Shown one piece after another: positions 29,090 through 37,200 of a DNA stretch of 54,751 nt. The DNA comes from Paenibacillus arenosi (GTDB taxonomy: Bacteria; Bacillota; Bacilli; Paenibacillales; Paenibacillaceae): assembly GCF_014841135.1 (NCBI RefSeq), contig NZ_JACYTN010000027.1, positions 1 through 54,751 of the forward strand, in the 5' to 3' direction. Numbering within the stretch: the stretch's first letter is position 1; each line of letters starts with the position of its first letter. The translations under genes were made by a program, and so were the position numbers. The notes beneath the pieces were generated by a model. It had not been told where the DNA came from. It saw only the letters and a program-made list of their open reading frames with translations, and made no database searches.

Positions 29090-29115
29090 GTTCAAAAAGG
29101 ATGGACTTTCTGAAC
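29090..29115 (+). promoter_or_regulatory. Inverted repeat just before the first tail gene
   Basis: GTTCAAAAAG and CTTTCTGAAC form a 10-bp imperfect inverted repeat around GATGGA, 46-71 bases before the first tail start codon. It could be a binding site for the late regulator or an RNA hairpin; this is inference from position only. Confidence 0.35.
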
Positions 29116-29160
29116 AACCTCTACAAATCAGCGAAAGAGAGGGGGGAATGACAATCTACT

Positions 29161-29595
29161 ATGTGGGAAGCAAGCTATGAGGCGTTGCAAGTTCGAATGC
29201 GTTCACTGCTGCCAGAAGTAACGGCGTGGTATGCAGGGTATCTGCCAGCTGTACCGCAGCGACCTGCTGTGTGGGTACAGCTCTTAAAGGCTAAAGATGA
29301 GCGAGCAAGTGCCAGAACGACAGCGTCAGAAGTGACTTGGCAAGTGGTGTATGTGCCGCCGCTAATCGGGGATGCGCCTGATGGGCGAGCGCAGCTAACA
29401 GCGTCAGAGCGTATTCGCAGTCATTTTAGCGCGCTGCATCAACTGAAAGATAACAGTGGGAACGTGTTCAATAGGGTGTCTGTAAAAGGCGGCACAAGAG
29501 GAGCAGACACATTTGTCCGCATTACGTTAGCGGCTGAGCTTGAGGATCCGACTGTACAGCATGATCTTATTAAAAAAGTATCTGTTCATTATTAA
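29161..29595 (+). CDS. Phage tail terminator-like protein (XkdJ position)
   Basis: 144 residues, first gene of the contractile tail module. Its place directly before the sheath gene, size and mixed alpha/beta pattern (VWVQLLKAKDERASARTTAS, DPTVQHDLIKKVSVHY) fit the tail-completion/terminator family of PBSX-type phages, which cap the tube and sheath. In a tailocin this protein would close the free end that in a phage meets the head. The ATG at 29161 has GAGAGGGGGG about 13 bases upstream, a slightly long spacing. Family call is mainly by gene order. Confidence 0.6.
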   Translation: MWEASYEALQVRMRSLLPEVTAWYAGYLPAVPQRPAVWVQLLKAKDERASARTTASEVTWQVVYVPPLIGDAPDGRAQLTASERIRSHFSALHQLKDNSGNVFNRVSVKGGTRGADTFVRITLAAELEDPTVQHDLIKKVSVHY

Positions 29596-29608
29596 GGAGG
29601 AGTAATCG

Positions 29609-30676
29609 ATGGGATTGCCTAGTGTAGTAATTGAATTCAAACAAAAAGCAGCAAGTGCTGTAGAACAAGGTGCTGTTGGTGTACTGGCACTTGTATTGAA
29701 AGATGCATCTGTAAATGATGTGAAGGAATATACGTTGTTTGGCATCGAGGATGTACCGGCTGGATTGAGTGCTGAAAACCTAGCTTATATTCAACAAGGG
29801 ATGGTTGGTCTTCCTAAGGAAGTGAAGTTGGTTGTTATCCCGGCCGCTGCTGTTGATTATAGCGCTGCATTGGATCGTTTGGAGACGATCACATTCAATG
29901 TTGTTGCTTTCCCTGGTGTTAAAGATGCAGAAGTTGCTGTTCTGTCCACTTGGGCGAAATCGATGTTTACAAATAAAGAGCGTCGTATTCTAGCTGTGCT
30001 GCCGCATGCAGCAGCGGATCACCCTGCTGTTATTAACTTTGCTACCGACAACATTGAAGTTGGTGCGAAGACATACACAGCTAGCCAATATACGGCACGT
30101 ATTGCGGGCTTGATTGCAGGCTTGCCACTGACAGTTGCGCCGACGTTCCAGACGTTGCCTGAAGTGACGAATGTACCGAAGCTGACGAAGGCAGATGCAG
30201 ATGCAGCTGTTAAGGCTGGCAAATTGATTTTGTTCCATGACGGTGAAAAAGTGAAGATCGCTCGCGGCGTTACATCGTTCTTAACGGTTACAGAAGCACT
30301 CGGTGCGGACTGGAAGAAGATTAAAGTCGTGCGCATCTTGAACAAGACGTACCACGATATGAAAGCAACGATCGAAGATCATTATATCGGCAAGGTGCAA
30401 AATTCCTATATGAATAAACTTCTGCTTATTTCTGCGATTAACGCGTATTACGAAGTGTTGGAGCAAGAAGGTATTCTTGATCCAGGAAAAAATATCATTG
30501 ATATCGATTTAGCTGCGCAGCGCACGTACTTGAAATCAATTCTTGGAGCTGAAGAAGTTGCTAAAATGACGGAACAGCAGTTGAAAGAAGCGAATACGCG
30601 CGATCAAGTATTTTTGACGGCAACACAGCGTCCGTTGGATGCAATCGAAGACGTGAAGATTAGTGTTTATTTGTAA
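29609..30676 (+). CDS. xkdK: Contractile tail sheath protein (XkdK-like)
   Basis: 355 residues with the sheath layout: an N-terminal part around EQGAVGVLALVLKDA, an AGLIAGLPLTVAPTFQTLPE middle segment and the C-terminal handshake domain (ISAINAYYEVLEQEGILD, VFLTATQRPLDAIEDVKISV). Sheath subunits stack around the tube and contract to drive it through the target envelope. It is shorter than PBSX XkdK, with a small insertion domain. A strong AAGGAGGAG site precedes ATG 29609, only 13 bases after the previous gene. Presence of a sheath makes the particle a myovirus-like (R-type) tail. Confidence 0.88.
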   Translation: MGLPSVVIEFKQKAASAVEQGAVGVLALVLKDASVNDVKEYTLFGIEDVPAGLSAENLAYIQQGMVGLPKEVKLVVIPAAAVDYSAALDRLETITFNVVAFPGVKDAEVAVLSTWAKSMFTNKERRILAVLPHAAADHPAVINFATDNIEVGAKTYTASQYTARIAGLIAGLPLTVAPTFQTLPEVTNVPKLTKADADAAVKAGKLILFHDGEKVKIARGVTSFLTVTEALGADWKKIKVVRILNKTYHDMKATIEDHYIGKVQNSYMNKLLLISAINAYYEVLEQEGILDPGKNIIDIDLAAQRTYLKSILGAEEVAKMTEQQLKEANTRDQVFLTATQRPLDAIEDVKISVYL

Positions 30677-30732
30677 GCACAGTAGTATTGAATTTAACAA
30701 ATTGCAATGATACGAATAAGGAGGAATTATAG

Positions 30733-31158
30733 ATGGCTTTTTCTGGTGAACAAGTAATGTCTGGAACGTTCGGAGAGGTATGGTTGGATGGGGATTATGT
30801 TGCTGAAGCGCTATCTCTTGAAGCGAAAATTGAGATTGAGAAGGAAGATGTGCCTATTACCGGCAAATTCGCGACCGATTCCAAGTTTATGGGCTATAAG
30901 GGTACAGGTACGATGAAAATGCACAAAGCAAATTCTCGTATGATCAAACTGATCAGTGAAAAGATTAAGCGTGGCATTAATCCGCGTTTCAAAATTATGT
31001 CCAGATTGGACGATCCTTCTGTCAATGGTGTAGAAATTATTGAGATTAAGGATGCGTGCTTTAATGACCTAAGTCTGGTGAACTGGGAATTGAAGAAGAA
31101 GGGCGAACTTGAAGCACCATTTACATTTACGGATTGGACAGTTAAATCATCTATTTAA
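30733..31158 (+). CDS. xkdM: Tail tube protein (XkdM-like)
   Basis: 141 residues of the XkdM/DUF2001 type, forming stacked hexamers inside the sheath. Typical sequence: MAFSGEQVMSGTFGEVWLDG, EIEKEDVPITGKFATDSKFM, GTGTMKMHKANSRM and a strand-rich C-terminus with TFTDWTV. AAGGAGG precedes ATG 30733. A weak terminator-like hairpin follows at 31209, which would lower expression of the genes behind it, as suits the need for many tube copies. Confidence 0.88.
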   Translation: MAFSGEQVMSGTFGEVWLDGDYVAEALSLEAKIEIEKEDVPITGKFATDSKFMGYKGTGTMKMHKANSRMIKLISEKIKRGINPRFKIMSRLDDPSVNGVEIIEIKDACFNDLSLVNWELKKKGELEAPFTFTDWTVKSSI

Positions 31159-31208
31159 TGATGTGTAATTTAGCATGCAGCGTGCATGATGTTGCAAAAA
31201 TGAGCCAA

Positions 31209-31242
31209 TGACAGGCGGTGTACTAGGTATGCCGTCTTTTTG
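31209..31242 (+). terminator. Attenuator between tube and chaperone genes
   Basis: GAC-A-GGCGGT pairs with ATGCCGTC around a GTACTAGGT-type loop, followed by TTTTT. It is weak, with one bulge, and lies inside a same-direction operon, so partial termination is likely. Confidence 0.5.
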
Positions 31243-31284
31243 TTATTTCCATACAACATTGAAATCAGAAAAGGGGTTATCAAT

Positions 31285-31707
31285 ATGAGTAAATCTACAT
31301 TTGATCTATTGCTAGGATTGGGACAAGGAAAGTTGAGCCGTCCTTCCAAAGAAGTAGAATTGAAACGACTCAGCGAGATCGCAGGTGAGCCTGTTATTTT
31401 CAAATGCCAAGCACTAACGATGGACGAGTTCGAGGAGATTCAAGAAATCTCGATGTCTGTGAGTAAAAAGGGTGAGCTGGAAAGCTTCAGTGCAAGCCAA
31501 GTTCAGTTGTTCACGCTGTTGAAAGGCATTGTGGAGCCTGACTTGAAAGATGCTCGCTTGCTGGAGGCATATGGTGTTTCTACGCCGAAACAATTGTTGG
31601 AGTCCTCGAAGCTCCTTCTACCCGGCGAAATTACGCAGCTTTACAACATCATTTCCTCGCTTTCTGGATTTGGCGAAGGTTCCTTGGAAGAGCTAAAAAA
31701 CGAATAA
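31285..31707 (+). CDS. xkdN: Tail assembly chaperone, short form (XkdN-like)
   Basis: 140 residues between tube and tape measure genes, the classic position of the gpG-type chaperone that coats the tape measure protein during tail assembly. Sequence is of XkdN type: LKRLSEIAGEPVIFKCQALT, MDEFEEIQEISMSVSKKG, LLKGIVEPDLKDARLL. ATG 31285 follows AAAGGGG; the longer frame from 31240 lies in the attenuator. The zero frame stops at TAA 31705-31707, directly after a slippery A-AAA-AAC. Confidence 0.85.
   Translation: MSKSTFDLLLGLGQGKLSRPSKEVELKRLSEIAGEPVIFKCQALTMDEFEEIQEISMSVSKKGELESFSASQVQLFTLLKGIVEPDLKDARLLEAYGVSTPKQLLESSKLLLPGEITQLYNIISSLSGFGEGSLEELKNE
31695..31701 (+). promoter_or_regulatory. 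Programmed -1 frameshift site in the tail chaperone gene
   Basis: A-AAA-AAC in the zero frame (codons CTA AAA AAC GAA TAA) is a canonical X-XXY-YYZ heptamer two codons before the stop. Slipping back one base joins the chaperone to the 63-residue frame ending at 31892. The same arrangement is known for lambda gpG/gpGT and many tailed phages. Confidence 0.85.
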
Positions 31708-31892
31708 GGTCGGATGGCTATGGCGAAATGCTCTATTACTATTGGAGCCGAAAAGGCATCCGGCCTTCTATTATACAGTCGATGTCAGCCGGCGAGCGAC
31801 ACCTTATCCGTGCGTTCTTTGAGATGGAATTGGAGGAGCGCCATAAGGCTGCGAAGACAGGCAATGTGTTCGTTACGATGTCCGCTTTATAG
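31701..31892 (+). CDS. -1 frameshift extension of the tail assembly chaperone (GT-type)
   Basis: After slippage at 31695-31701 the reading frame continues RIRSDGYGEMLYYYWSRKGI and ends FFEMELEERHKAAK...MSAL at TAG 31890-31892. The YYYWSRKGIRPS and SAGERHLIRAFFEMELE segments are the T-domain of GT-type chaperones, which recruits tube subunits. There is no independent ribosome binding site. The full fusion would be about 202 residues, made as a minor product. Confidence 0.82.
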   Translation, partial: RIRSDGYGEMLYYYWSRKGIRPSIIQSMSAGERHLIRAFFEMELEERHKAAKTGNVFVTMSAL

Positions 31893-31907
31893 AGGGGGTG
31901 AAGAAGA

Positions 31908-33815
31908 ATGAGTACAGGTGCAGGTGGTACAGGCGGAGCAGCGGCTGGATCTGGAGGTTCAAGCAGTGGTGGCGCAGGTTCGGCGGGGGCTTCAGGGACA
32001 CCGAGCGATGGTGGTGCAAGTAGCTTGGTAGGTTCGATTAATCAGGCGAGGAAGCTACATCGAGAGTTTAGGAAAATGCACGAAACCGTAAAAAATATCG
32101 GCAAGACGCTGGATGAAATTTTTGAAAAGACTTATAGGCTGAAGGTTGATACGTCTGCAATTAACCAGGTTAATCCAGATGATACAACGACAAGAACGAG
32201 AGGTGGCTTTACGCCGCAAATAGCTTATAAAAATAGTAATAAGGGACTATTCTTGCAGCCTAGTTTAATCAGTTTTAATAAGGGGTTCCTTCTAAAACCT
32301 GTTCCCGTACCACTAACTGCGAATACGCAACCAATTGCGAATCAAATTACAGGTCTCAGTCGATTGGCACAGAACGTAGGTAGAATGCTTGCTCAAGGTA
32401 TAAAACTCGCCGTCGGCAGTGCTATGGATTTGGAACAGCAAATGATCAGTATTCAACATATTGTTGGTGATACGCAAGCAAATGGAGCGGCTGGAGATGC
32501 ATCAACGGAATATATCAATAAACTCCGTGAACTGGGTTCTTCTGGGCCGTTTTCAACAGATGAGATGATGAAAGCCGGTATGGATGCTATCAAAATTACT
32601 GGTGGTGACACCCAGGCCGCAAAGGATATGCTTGAAGCAGCTCAAAATATCGCCGCCCTGAATCCCGGGAAAACGGTAGGAGATGCAGTAAACGCTTTAC
32701 AGGAACTAAAGAGTGGTAAAGCAGACGCACTTACGGATTTTGGATTTACAGCGAGTAAAGGCAGTGTAAAGTCTGCTACTAACGGTGATTTCTCAAAAGT
32801 TGTAAATGAAAAGGGTAAAAGCTTGAATACTACCTTTGCAGGTGGAAAAGACAAATATGCGCAAACAGGCAAAGGTATGGCTAATACACTCAAAAATTCA
32901 TTAACAGCGGGTTTGCAGGATGCTGGTATAGAGATGCTTGCCGCAATTAAGCCTGGGTTGTCACAGTTAATTACTTTGGTGCAAGGATTTCGTCCTGTAT
33001 TTCAGACTCTTGGAGCATTTGCAGGGGCTGGCATTAGTGCCGTAGTAAGGCACTTGACTGCTTTTGTTACTTGGATTCAACCTAAAATGCCAGAAATTAT
33101 TAATGGGATTCAAACGACGGTTGGACAAGTGAGTGCTACGATGGGTCCTATTTTTGAACAGCTTATGTCTTTATTTAAGAATGTATTCCAGTGGGTCTAT
33201 GATAATATGCCTATTTTTAAAGATGCACTCGGTTCAGTGTTTACTACAGTTGCTCCTTTAATCAGCGGAGTTATGGATGTATTTCAAAGCTTATGGAAGG
33301 CCTGGGAAGAAGCTTGGCCAACGATTCAAACTATTTTAACAAAAGCTTGGGAAACGATGCAGCCTATTTTCACCTTTTTACAGGATGCCTTAAGACTAGC
33401 TGCCTTTGTTATCGAGGATCAGTTCAAACCTGCGATTGATATGTTGTGGAGTGTATTCGAGCCGCTCCTAGAGGCTATTAAAAATACGATGAGCTGGCTT
33501 GGCGATCGATTCGGTAATCTCGTGGACTGGATAACGGGCGAGACAACACCGCCGCAAGATCGTAAAGATCCGCAAGCGAAGCCGCATGCGGCAGGTTTGC
33601 GTACTGTGCCACGAGATAATTATCCAGCTTTGCTTCATAGAAATGAGGCAGTGCTTACTGCTCAGGAAGCGAATCAATATCGAAATGGCAGATTTGGTGG
33701 ACGCGGCGTTACGATCAATTTAAATCACCCAGTAGCGCGTGAAGAAGCCGACTTTGCAAAATGGGCACAAGTGCTGCGCGCTGAGCTGGAAGGAGCCGTT
33801 GTTAACATGGCTTAA
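31908..33815 (+). CDS. Tail tape measure protein
   Basis: 635 residues that set tube length during assembly. Visible: an unusual Gly/Ser/Ala-rich N-terminus (residues 1-45), a tape-measure core domain (MDLEQQMISIQHIVGDTQAN, SGPFSTDEMMKAGMDAIKIT), a long hydrophobic helical part near residues 335-540 and the C-terminal motif AAGLRTVPRDNYPALLHRNE followed by VLTAQEANQYR found in Gram-positive tape measures. At about 1.5 angstrom per residue a tail near 95 nm is expected (inference). ATG 31908 follows AGAGGGGGTG; it lies 15 bases after the frameshifted chaperone. Confidence 0.88.
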   Translation: MSTGAGGTGGAAAGSGGSSSGGAGSAGASGTPSDGGASSLVGSINQARKLHREFRKMHETVKNIGKTLDEIFEKTYRLKVDTSAINQVNPDDTTTRTRGGFTPQIAYKNSNKGLFLQPSLISFNKGFLLKPVPVPLTANTQPIANQITGLSRLAQNVGRMLAQGIKLAVGSAMDLEQQMISIQHIVGDTQANGAAGDASTEYINKLRELGSSGPFSTDEMMKAGMDAIKITGGDTQAAKDMLEAAQNIAALNPGKTVGDAVNALQELKSGKADALTDFGFTASKGSVKSATNGDFSKVVNEKGKSLNTTFAGGKDKYAQTGKGMANTLKNSLTAGLQDAGIEMLAAIKPGLSQLITLVQGFRPVFQTLGAFAGAGISAVVRHLTAFVTWIQPKMPEIINGIQTTVGQVSATMGPIFEQLMSLFKNVFQWVYDNMPIFKDALGSVFTTVAPLISGVMDVFQSLWKAWEEAWPTIQTILTKAWETMQPIFTFLQDALRLAAFVIEDQFKPAIDMLWSVFEPLLEAIKNTMSWLGDRFGNLVDWITGETTPPQDRKDPQAKPHAAGLRTVPRDNYPALLHRNEAVLTAQEANQYRNGRFGGRGVTINLNHPVAREEADFAKWAQVLRAELEGAVVNMA

Positions 33816-33830
33816 AGGAGGTGAACGAGT

Positions 33831-34484
33831 ATGATTGAATTCTGGTTGTCTTTTCAAAACGGTGAGGAACAGCTTAGACTGGCTGTTCCACCACAAACCT
33901 TTGAAATGCAGACGGGATCAACATTGACTCCGGTTAACATTCATCAACTTGGAGAAGTCAATGTGATAGGCAAGCGAAGATTGAAAGCTATTTCGCTTAG
34001 CTCTTATTTTCCGATTCGAGACGATGGTCTTTGTCAGTACAAGCATTTCCCTACTCCGGAATCCAGTGTGGAGCGCATAGAACGGTGGCGTGACAGTGGG
34101 CAGCCTATTCGACTTATAATTTATGGTCAAGGCTTGAGCATAAACGAGGCGATGGCAATTGAAAATTTTAACTATTCACAAAAGCACGGACCGGAGGATG
34201 TTTATTTCACACTTGATTTGAAAGAATATCGATTTTTGAACCCTCGAAATCAGAATGTAGTAAATCCAAAGCAGAGAAAACAGCAATTGCTGAAGTATGG
34301 ATCCAAAACTTATGTAGTGAATTATGGGGATACTCTGTACTGGATCGCACGCAAACTGCTCGGTGATGGCAAGAAATGGAAGAGTCTTGTGAAGCTCAAT
34401 AAGCTTCTAAATTCGAATCATACGTTAAAGCCAGGTACAAAATATGTGCTGAATTGGGGTGCGCTCAGTGAAACTGATTTATAA
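33831..34484 (+). CDS. xkdP: LysM-containing tail/baseplate hub protein (XkdP-like)
   Basis: 217 residues. The N-terminal domain (EFWLSFQNGEEQLRLAVPP) is typical of XkdP, and a LysM domain occupies about residues 160-212 (YVVNYGDTLYWIARKLLGDG, then KWKSLVKLN). In PBSX-type tails the protein sits near the hub beneath the tube; the LysM may contact peptidoglycan or another hub protein. AAAGGAGGTG precedes ATG 33831. Its 3' end overlaps the next gene by 17 bases. Confidence 0.85.
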   Translation: MIEFWLSFQNGEEQLRLAVPPQTFEMQTGSTLTPVNIHQLGEVNVIGKRRLKAISLSSYFPIRDDGLCQYKHFPTPESSVERIERWRDSGQPIRLIIYGQGLSINEAMAIENFNYSQKHGPEDVYFTLDLKEYRFLNPRNQNVVNPKQRKQQLLKYGSKTYVVNYGDTLYWIARKLLGDGKKWKSLVKLNKLLNSNHTLKPGTKYVLNWGALSETDL

Positions 34485-35451
34485 ATCCCGTTCAGGACAT
34501 ACAGAGGATATTACAGCGCTGGTAACTCGTATCACATGGAGCGGTACGTTGAGCGAAGCTGCACGCAAGCTTGAATTCTCTGTTCTTACTTCAAAAATGG
34601 ATCGCAACCTGCCCTATGTAGCCATGGAGGTGGGGGAAGTTGTCCATTTAATTGGAGAAAATGATCAAGAGATATTTCAAGGATATATATTCCGAAAAGG
34701 AAAAACACTCGCTGGTTTGGAAGTAAGCTACAGCGCGTACGATCGGCTTATTTATTTGCTGAAATCGAGTGTATCGATGAAATTTAAAGACTTGGAAGCA
34801 GATAAAATCGTGAAGATGATATGCGCGGATTTGGGTGTCCCTGTTGGGAAATTGCCTGATTCAAAGGTGAAGTTAAGCTTTATTCATATGGGAAAAACGG
34901 CTTATGAAGCGATTATGGTGGCTTACACGTTAGTGTCTAAAAAAACAAAAGGAAGGCCGCTATATATTCCTCGTATGGACAAAGGCAAACTTACCGTCGT
35001 TTCTTCTGGAGAAGTCGTTGCAAAACGAATGCTTTCTTCCGCTTCGAATCTGCTTGATGCCAGCTACGATGAAGATATCGAAAGTATGATCAATGTTGTT
35101 CGTGTTATAGACCAAGATGGCAAGCTTCTCGACTCGGTTGAGAATAAAGGTTGGAAAGATAGATACGGTAAACTTCAAGCAACGGTTCAAAAAGAAGATA
35201 AGAAAGATGTAAAGACGACTGGTACAGCTCAGCTAATGGGAATGCAAAGAACGGCTTCCGCTCAGGTGCAGGGAGGCCCCGATATGATCGATATGATCAC
35301 AGGACATATGATTAAGATGAATCATGGCTTGTTCGGCAGAACAGGTCTATTTTTTGTTGGTGGGGACACGCATACGTTTGAGAATGGTCAGCATTCGATT
35401 CAGTTAGATTTGCAATTCCAGAAAATGATGGATGAGCGTGTGGCCGAATAA
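34468..35451 (+). CDS. xkdQ: Baseplate hub protein (XkdQ/gpD-like)
   Basis: 327 residues resembling XkdQ and the phage late control gene D/gp27-like hub that links tube and spike (RSGHTEDITALVTRITWSGTL, LSEAARKLEFSVL, GEVVHLIGENDQEIFQGYIF). The start is GTG 34468 (or GTG 34459), with GGGG upstream inside the previous gene. XkdQ-type hubs connect to the cell-puncturing device. No peptidase domain is visible in it. Confidence 0.82.
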   Translation: MKLIYKSRSGHTEDITALVTRITWSGTLSEAARKLEFSVLTSKMDRNLPYVAMEVGEVVHLIGENDQEIFQGYIFRKGKTLAGLEVSYSAYDRLIYLLKSSVSMKFKDLEADKIVKMICADLGVPVGKLPDSKVKLSFIHMGKTAYEAIMVAYTLVSKKTKGRPLYIPRMDKGKLTVVSSGEVVAKRMLSSASNLLDASYDEDIESMINVVRVIDQDGKLLDSVENKGWKDRYGKLQATVQKEDKKDVKTTGTAQLMGMQRTASAQVQGGPDMIDMITGHMIKMNHGLFGRTGLFFVGGDTHTFENGQHSIQLDLQFQKMMDERVAE

Positions 35452-35463
35452 GGAGGTGGCGGA

Positions 35464-35724
35464 ATGTCGCAGTGGTCGTGGCTGGTGGATTATATTCGCG
35501 AGCAAGGGGCGAAGCTGAATCCGCCTACCATGTTAATTGGAGAAGTAACAGCTTCAATACCCAACTTTAAAGTAAAGGTAATGGGGTTGGAATTAGACCG
35601 AGACGAACTATGGATTGCTGATTCTTTACAAGGGCGTGAGTTGTTAGTGGGCGAAAAAGTAGCTGTCATGCCGCTGGTAGATAATCAGCAATTTGTCGTG
35701 TTATGCAGGGTGGTGAGACCGTGA
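35464..35724 (+). CDS. xkdR: XkdR-like baseplate protein (DUF2577)
   Basis: 86 residues, compact beta-rich (IGEVTASIPNFKVKVMGLEL, GEKVAVMPLVDNQQFVVLCR), of the DUF2577/XkdR type with OB-fold character like other small spike/baseplate proteins. AAGGAGGTGG precedes ATG 35464. Its stop codon overlaps the next ATG (GTGATGG). Confidence 0.82.
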   Translation: MSQWSWLVDYIREQGAKLNPPTMLIGEVTASIPNFKVKVMGLELDRDELWIADSLQGRELLVGEKVAVMPLVDNQQFVVLCRVVRP

Positions 35725-36152
35725 TGGATACGAGCTTTCCATTTATGGAAGAGGCATCGGACACTGCAATGGAGCAAGCAGAAGGATTGCCTTTGTTTCA
35801 AGAGTATGCCTGGGACTATGAACGAAATGATTTCATCCTGCGAGATGGCCAGCCTGTTATTTTAGCAGGCAATGAGGCTTTGAAAGTGTGGATATACAAG
35901 GCGCTGAAAACGCAGCGCTATCGATATCCAGCGTATAGTTTGGAGTATGGCAGCGAGTTTGAAACGCTAATCGGCAGTGCTTATACTCCTGCAATCCAGC
36001 GCAGTGAAGCTGAACGATTTATTCGGGAGGCCCTGCTAGTTAACCCTTATATCTCGGACATTGAGCCGCCAAATATTCAATTGATTGGAGACGAACTGCG
36101 CATACATGTAGTCGTCAATACGATTTACGGGGAGGTGACAGTCGATGTATGA
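35724..36152 (+). CDS. xkdS: Baseplate wedge protein, gp25-like (XkdS, DUF2634)
   Basis: 142 residues. Central segment FILRDGQPVILAGNEALKVW and YSLEYGSEFETLIGSAY followed by an EAERFIREALLVNPYI helix match DUF2634/XkdS, functional relatives of T4 gp25 that nucleate the sheath on the baseplate. ATG 35724 (or GTG 35721) follows AGGGTGGTGAG. The last eight bases overlap the baseplate J gene. Confidence 0.85.
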   Translation: MDTSFPFMEEASDTAMEQAEGLPLFQEYAWDYERNDFILRDGQPVILAGNEALKVWIYKALKTQRYRYPAYSLEYGSEFETLIGSAYTPAIQRSEAERFIREALLVNPYISDIEPPNIQLIGDELRIHVVVNTIYGEVTVDV

Positions 36153-37200
36153 ACAGCAAACATGGAGAAAGCTGCTTGATGAAATGCTGGAAGGTTTGCA
36201 AACTTCGCAAGTAGCCAAACGAGAAGGGACTTTCGTCTATGATGTGCTATCCCCGGCAGCTCTTCAGCTGGAGCAAGTTTATGAGCAGTTGGAGGATGTG
36301 TTGAGACTAGGATTCGCCGAGACAACGAATGGTCCTTATCTCGATATGAGAGCCGATGAGCATGGCTTGCAGCGCAAAGCTCCTGAAGCTGCACAAGGCA
36401 GCGTTCGATTCAGCGGCCGTGCAGGATCTGTGATTACGAAGGGCGCCATTGTAGCTACCGCGAGCGGGACGTTGTTCCAGACAACGCAAGAAGTGGTATT
36501 CGCAGATTCCCAGCCCGTTCGGGTTGATATCACCGCAGTGGAGTTAGGTGGATCTGGCAATGTGCCCGCAGGCTTGATTAACACAGTCATTACGGAGCTG
36601 GCAGGCGTACAATCTGTGACGAATGATAGTTCCACCTATGGGGGATATGACGGAGAGACAGATAGCGAATTGTTGGCTCGCTTGTTGGCGAAGGTACGTA
36701 ATCCTGCAACGAGCGGCAATGTGGATCATTATATGCAATGGGCCATGGACATTGCGGGCATAGGGGATGCGAAGGTATTTCCCGTGTGGAATGGTCCTGG
36801 AACCGTCAAGGTTGTTCTGTTGAGTACAGAACAACGTGCTCCAGCACAAGGATTGATCGATGAGGTGAAGCAGCATATCGAGAAAATGCGTCCGATTGGC
36901 GCAGAAGTTACCATTGTTGCGGCTAAGGAAGTACCTGTTCATATCGAAGTGGATGTTTCCTTGACGCAAGAAGGAACAGATTTGGCGCTTGTTCGTGCTG
37001 AGATTGAGCGCAGTGCGACGGATTATTTGGGCAAGCTTGCATTCCGTGATCCTGTCGTAAGGATTGCGCGCATTGCGAATGCTGTGTTGGATTCGTCTTC
37101 GGTATTGGATTACACCAGTCTTCGCTTGAATGGCGGAACTCAAAACCTTGTACTGGAAGCTGACCAAGTCGCCGTACTAGGGACGGTGAAGGTTGTATGA
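36145..37200 (+). CDS. xkdT: Baseplate J-like wedge protein (XkdT)
   Basis: 351 residues of the baseplate J/gp47 family: the N-terminal FVYDVLSPAALQLEQVYEQL, DMRADEHGLQRKAPEAAQG, then VTNDSSTYGGYDGETDSELL and ARLLAKVRNPATSGNVDHY in the core, and a repeat-like C-terminal beta domain. It builds the wedges that hold the fibres. GGGGAGGTGA precedes ATG 36145. Translationally coupled on both sides by overlaps. Confidence 0.9.
   Translation: MYEQQTWRKLLDEMLEGLQTSQVAKREGTFVYDVLSPAALQLEQVYEQLEDVLRLGFAETTNGPYLDMRADEHGLQRKAPEAAQGSVRFSGRAGSVITKGAIVATASGTLFQTTQEVVFADSQPVRVDITAVELGGSGNVPAGLINTVITELAGVQSVTNDSSTYGGYDGETDSELLARLLAKVRNPATSGNVDHYMQWAMDIAGIGDAKVFPVWNGPGTVKVVLLSTEQRAPAQGLIDEVKQHIEKMRPIGAEVTIVAAKEVPVHIEVDVSLTQEGTDLALVRAEIERSATDYLGKLAFRDPVVRIARIANAVLDSSSVLDYTSLRLNGGTQNLVLEADQVAVLGTVKVV

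Noticed and set aside
31714-31911. Separate gene after the tail chaperone in another frame
   Set aside because: Its sequence has no protein character, while the -1 frame over the same bases gives a typical GT-type chaperone extension.
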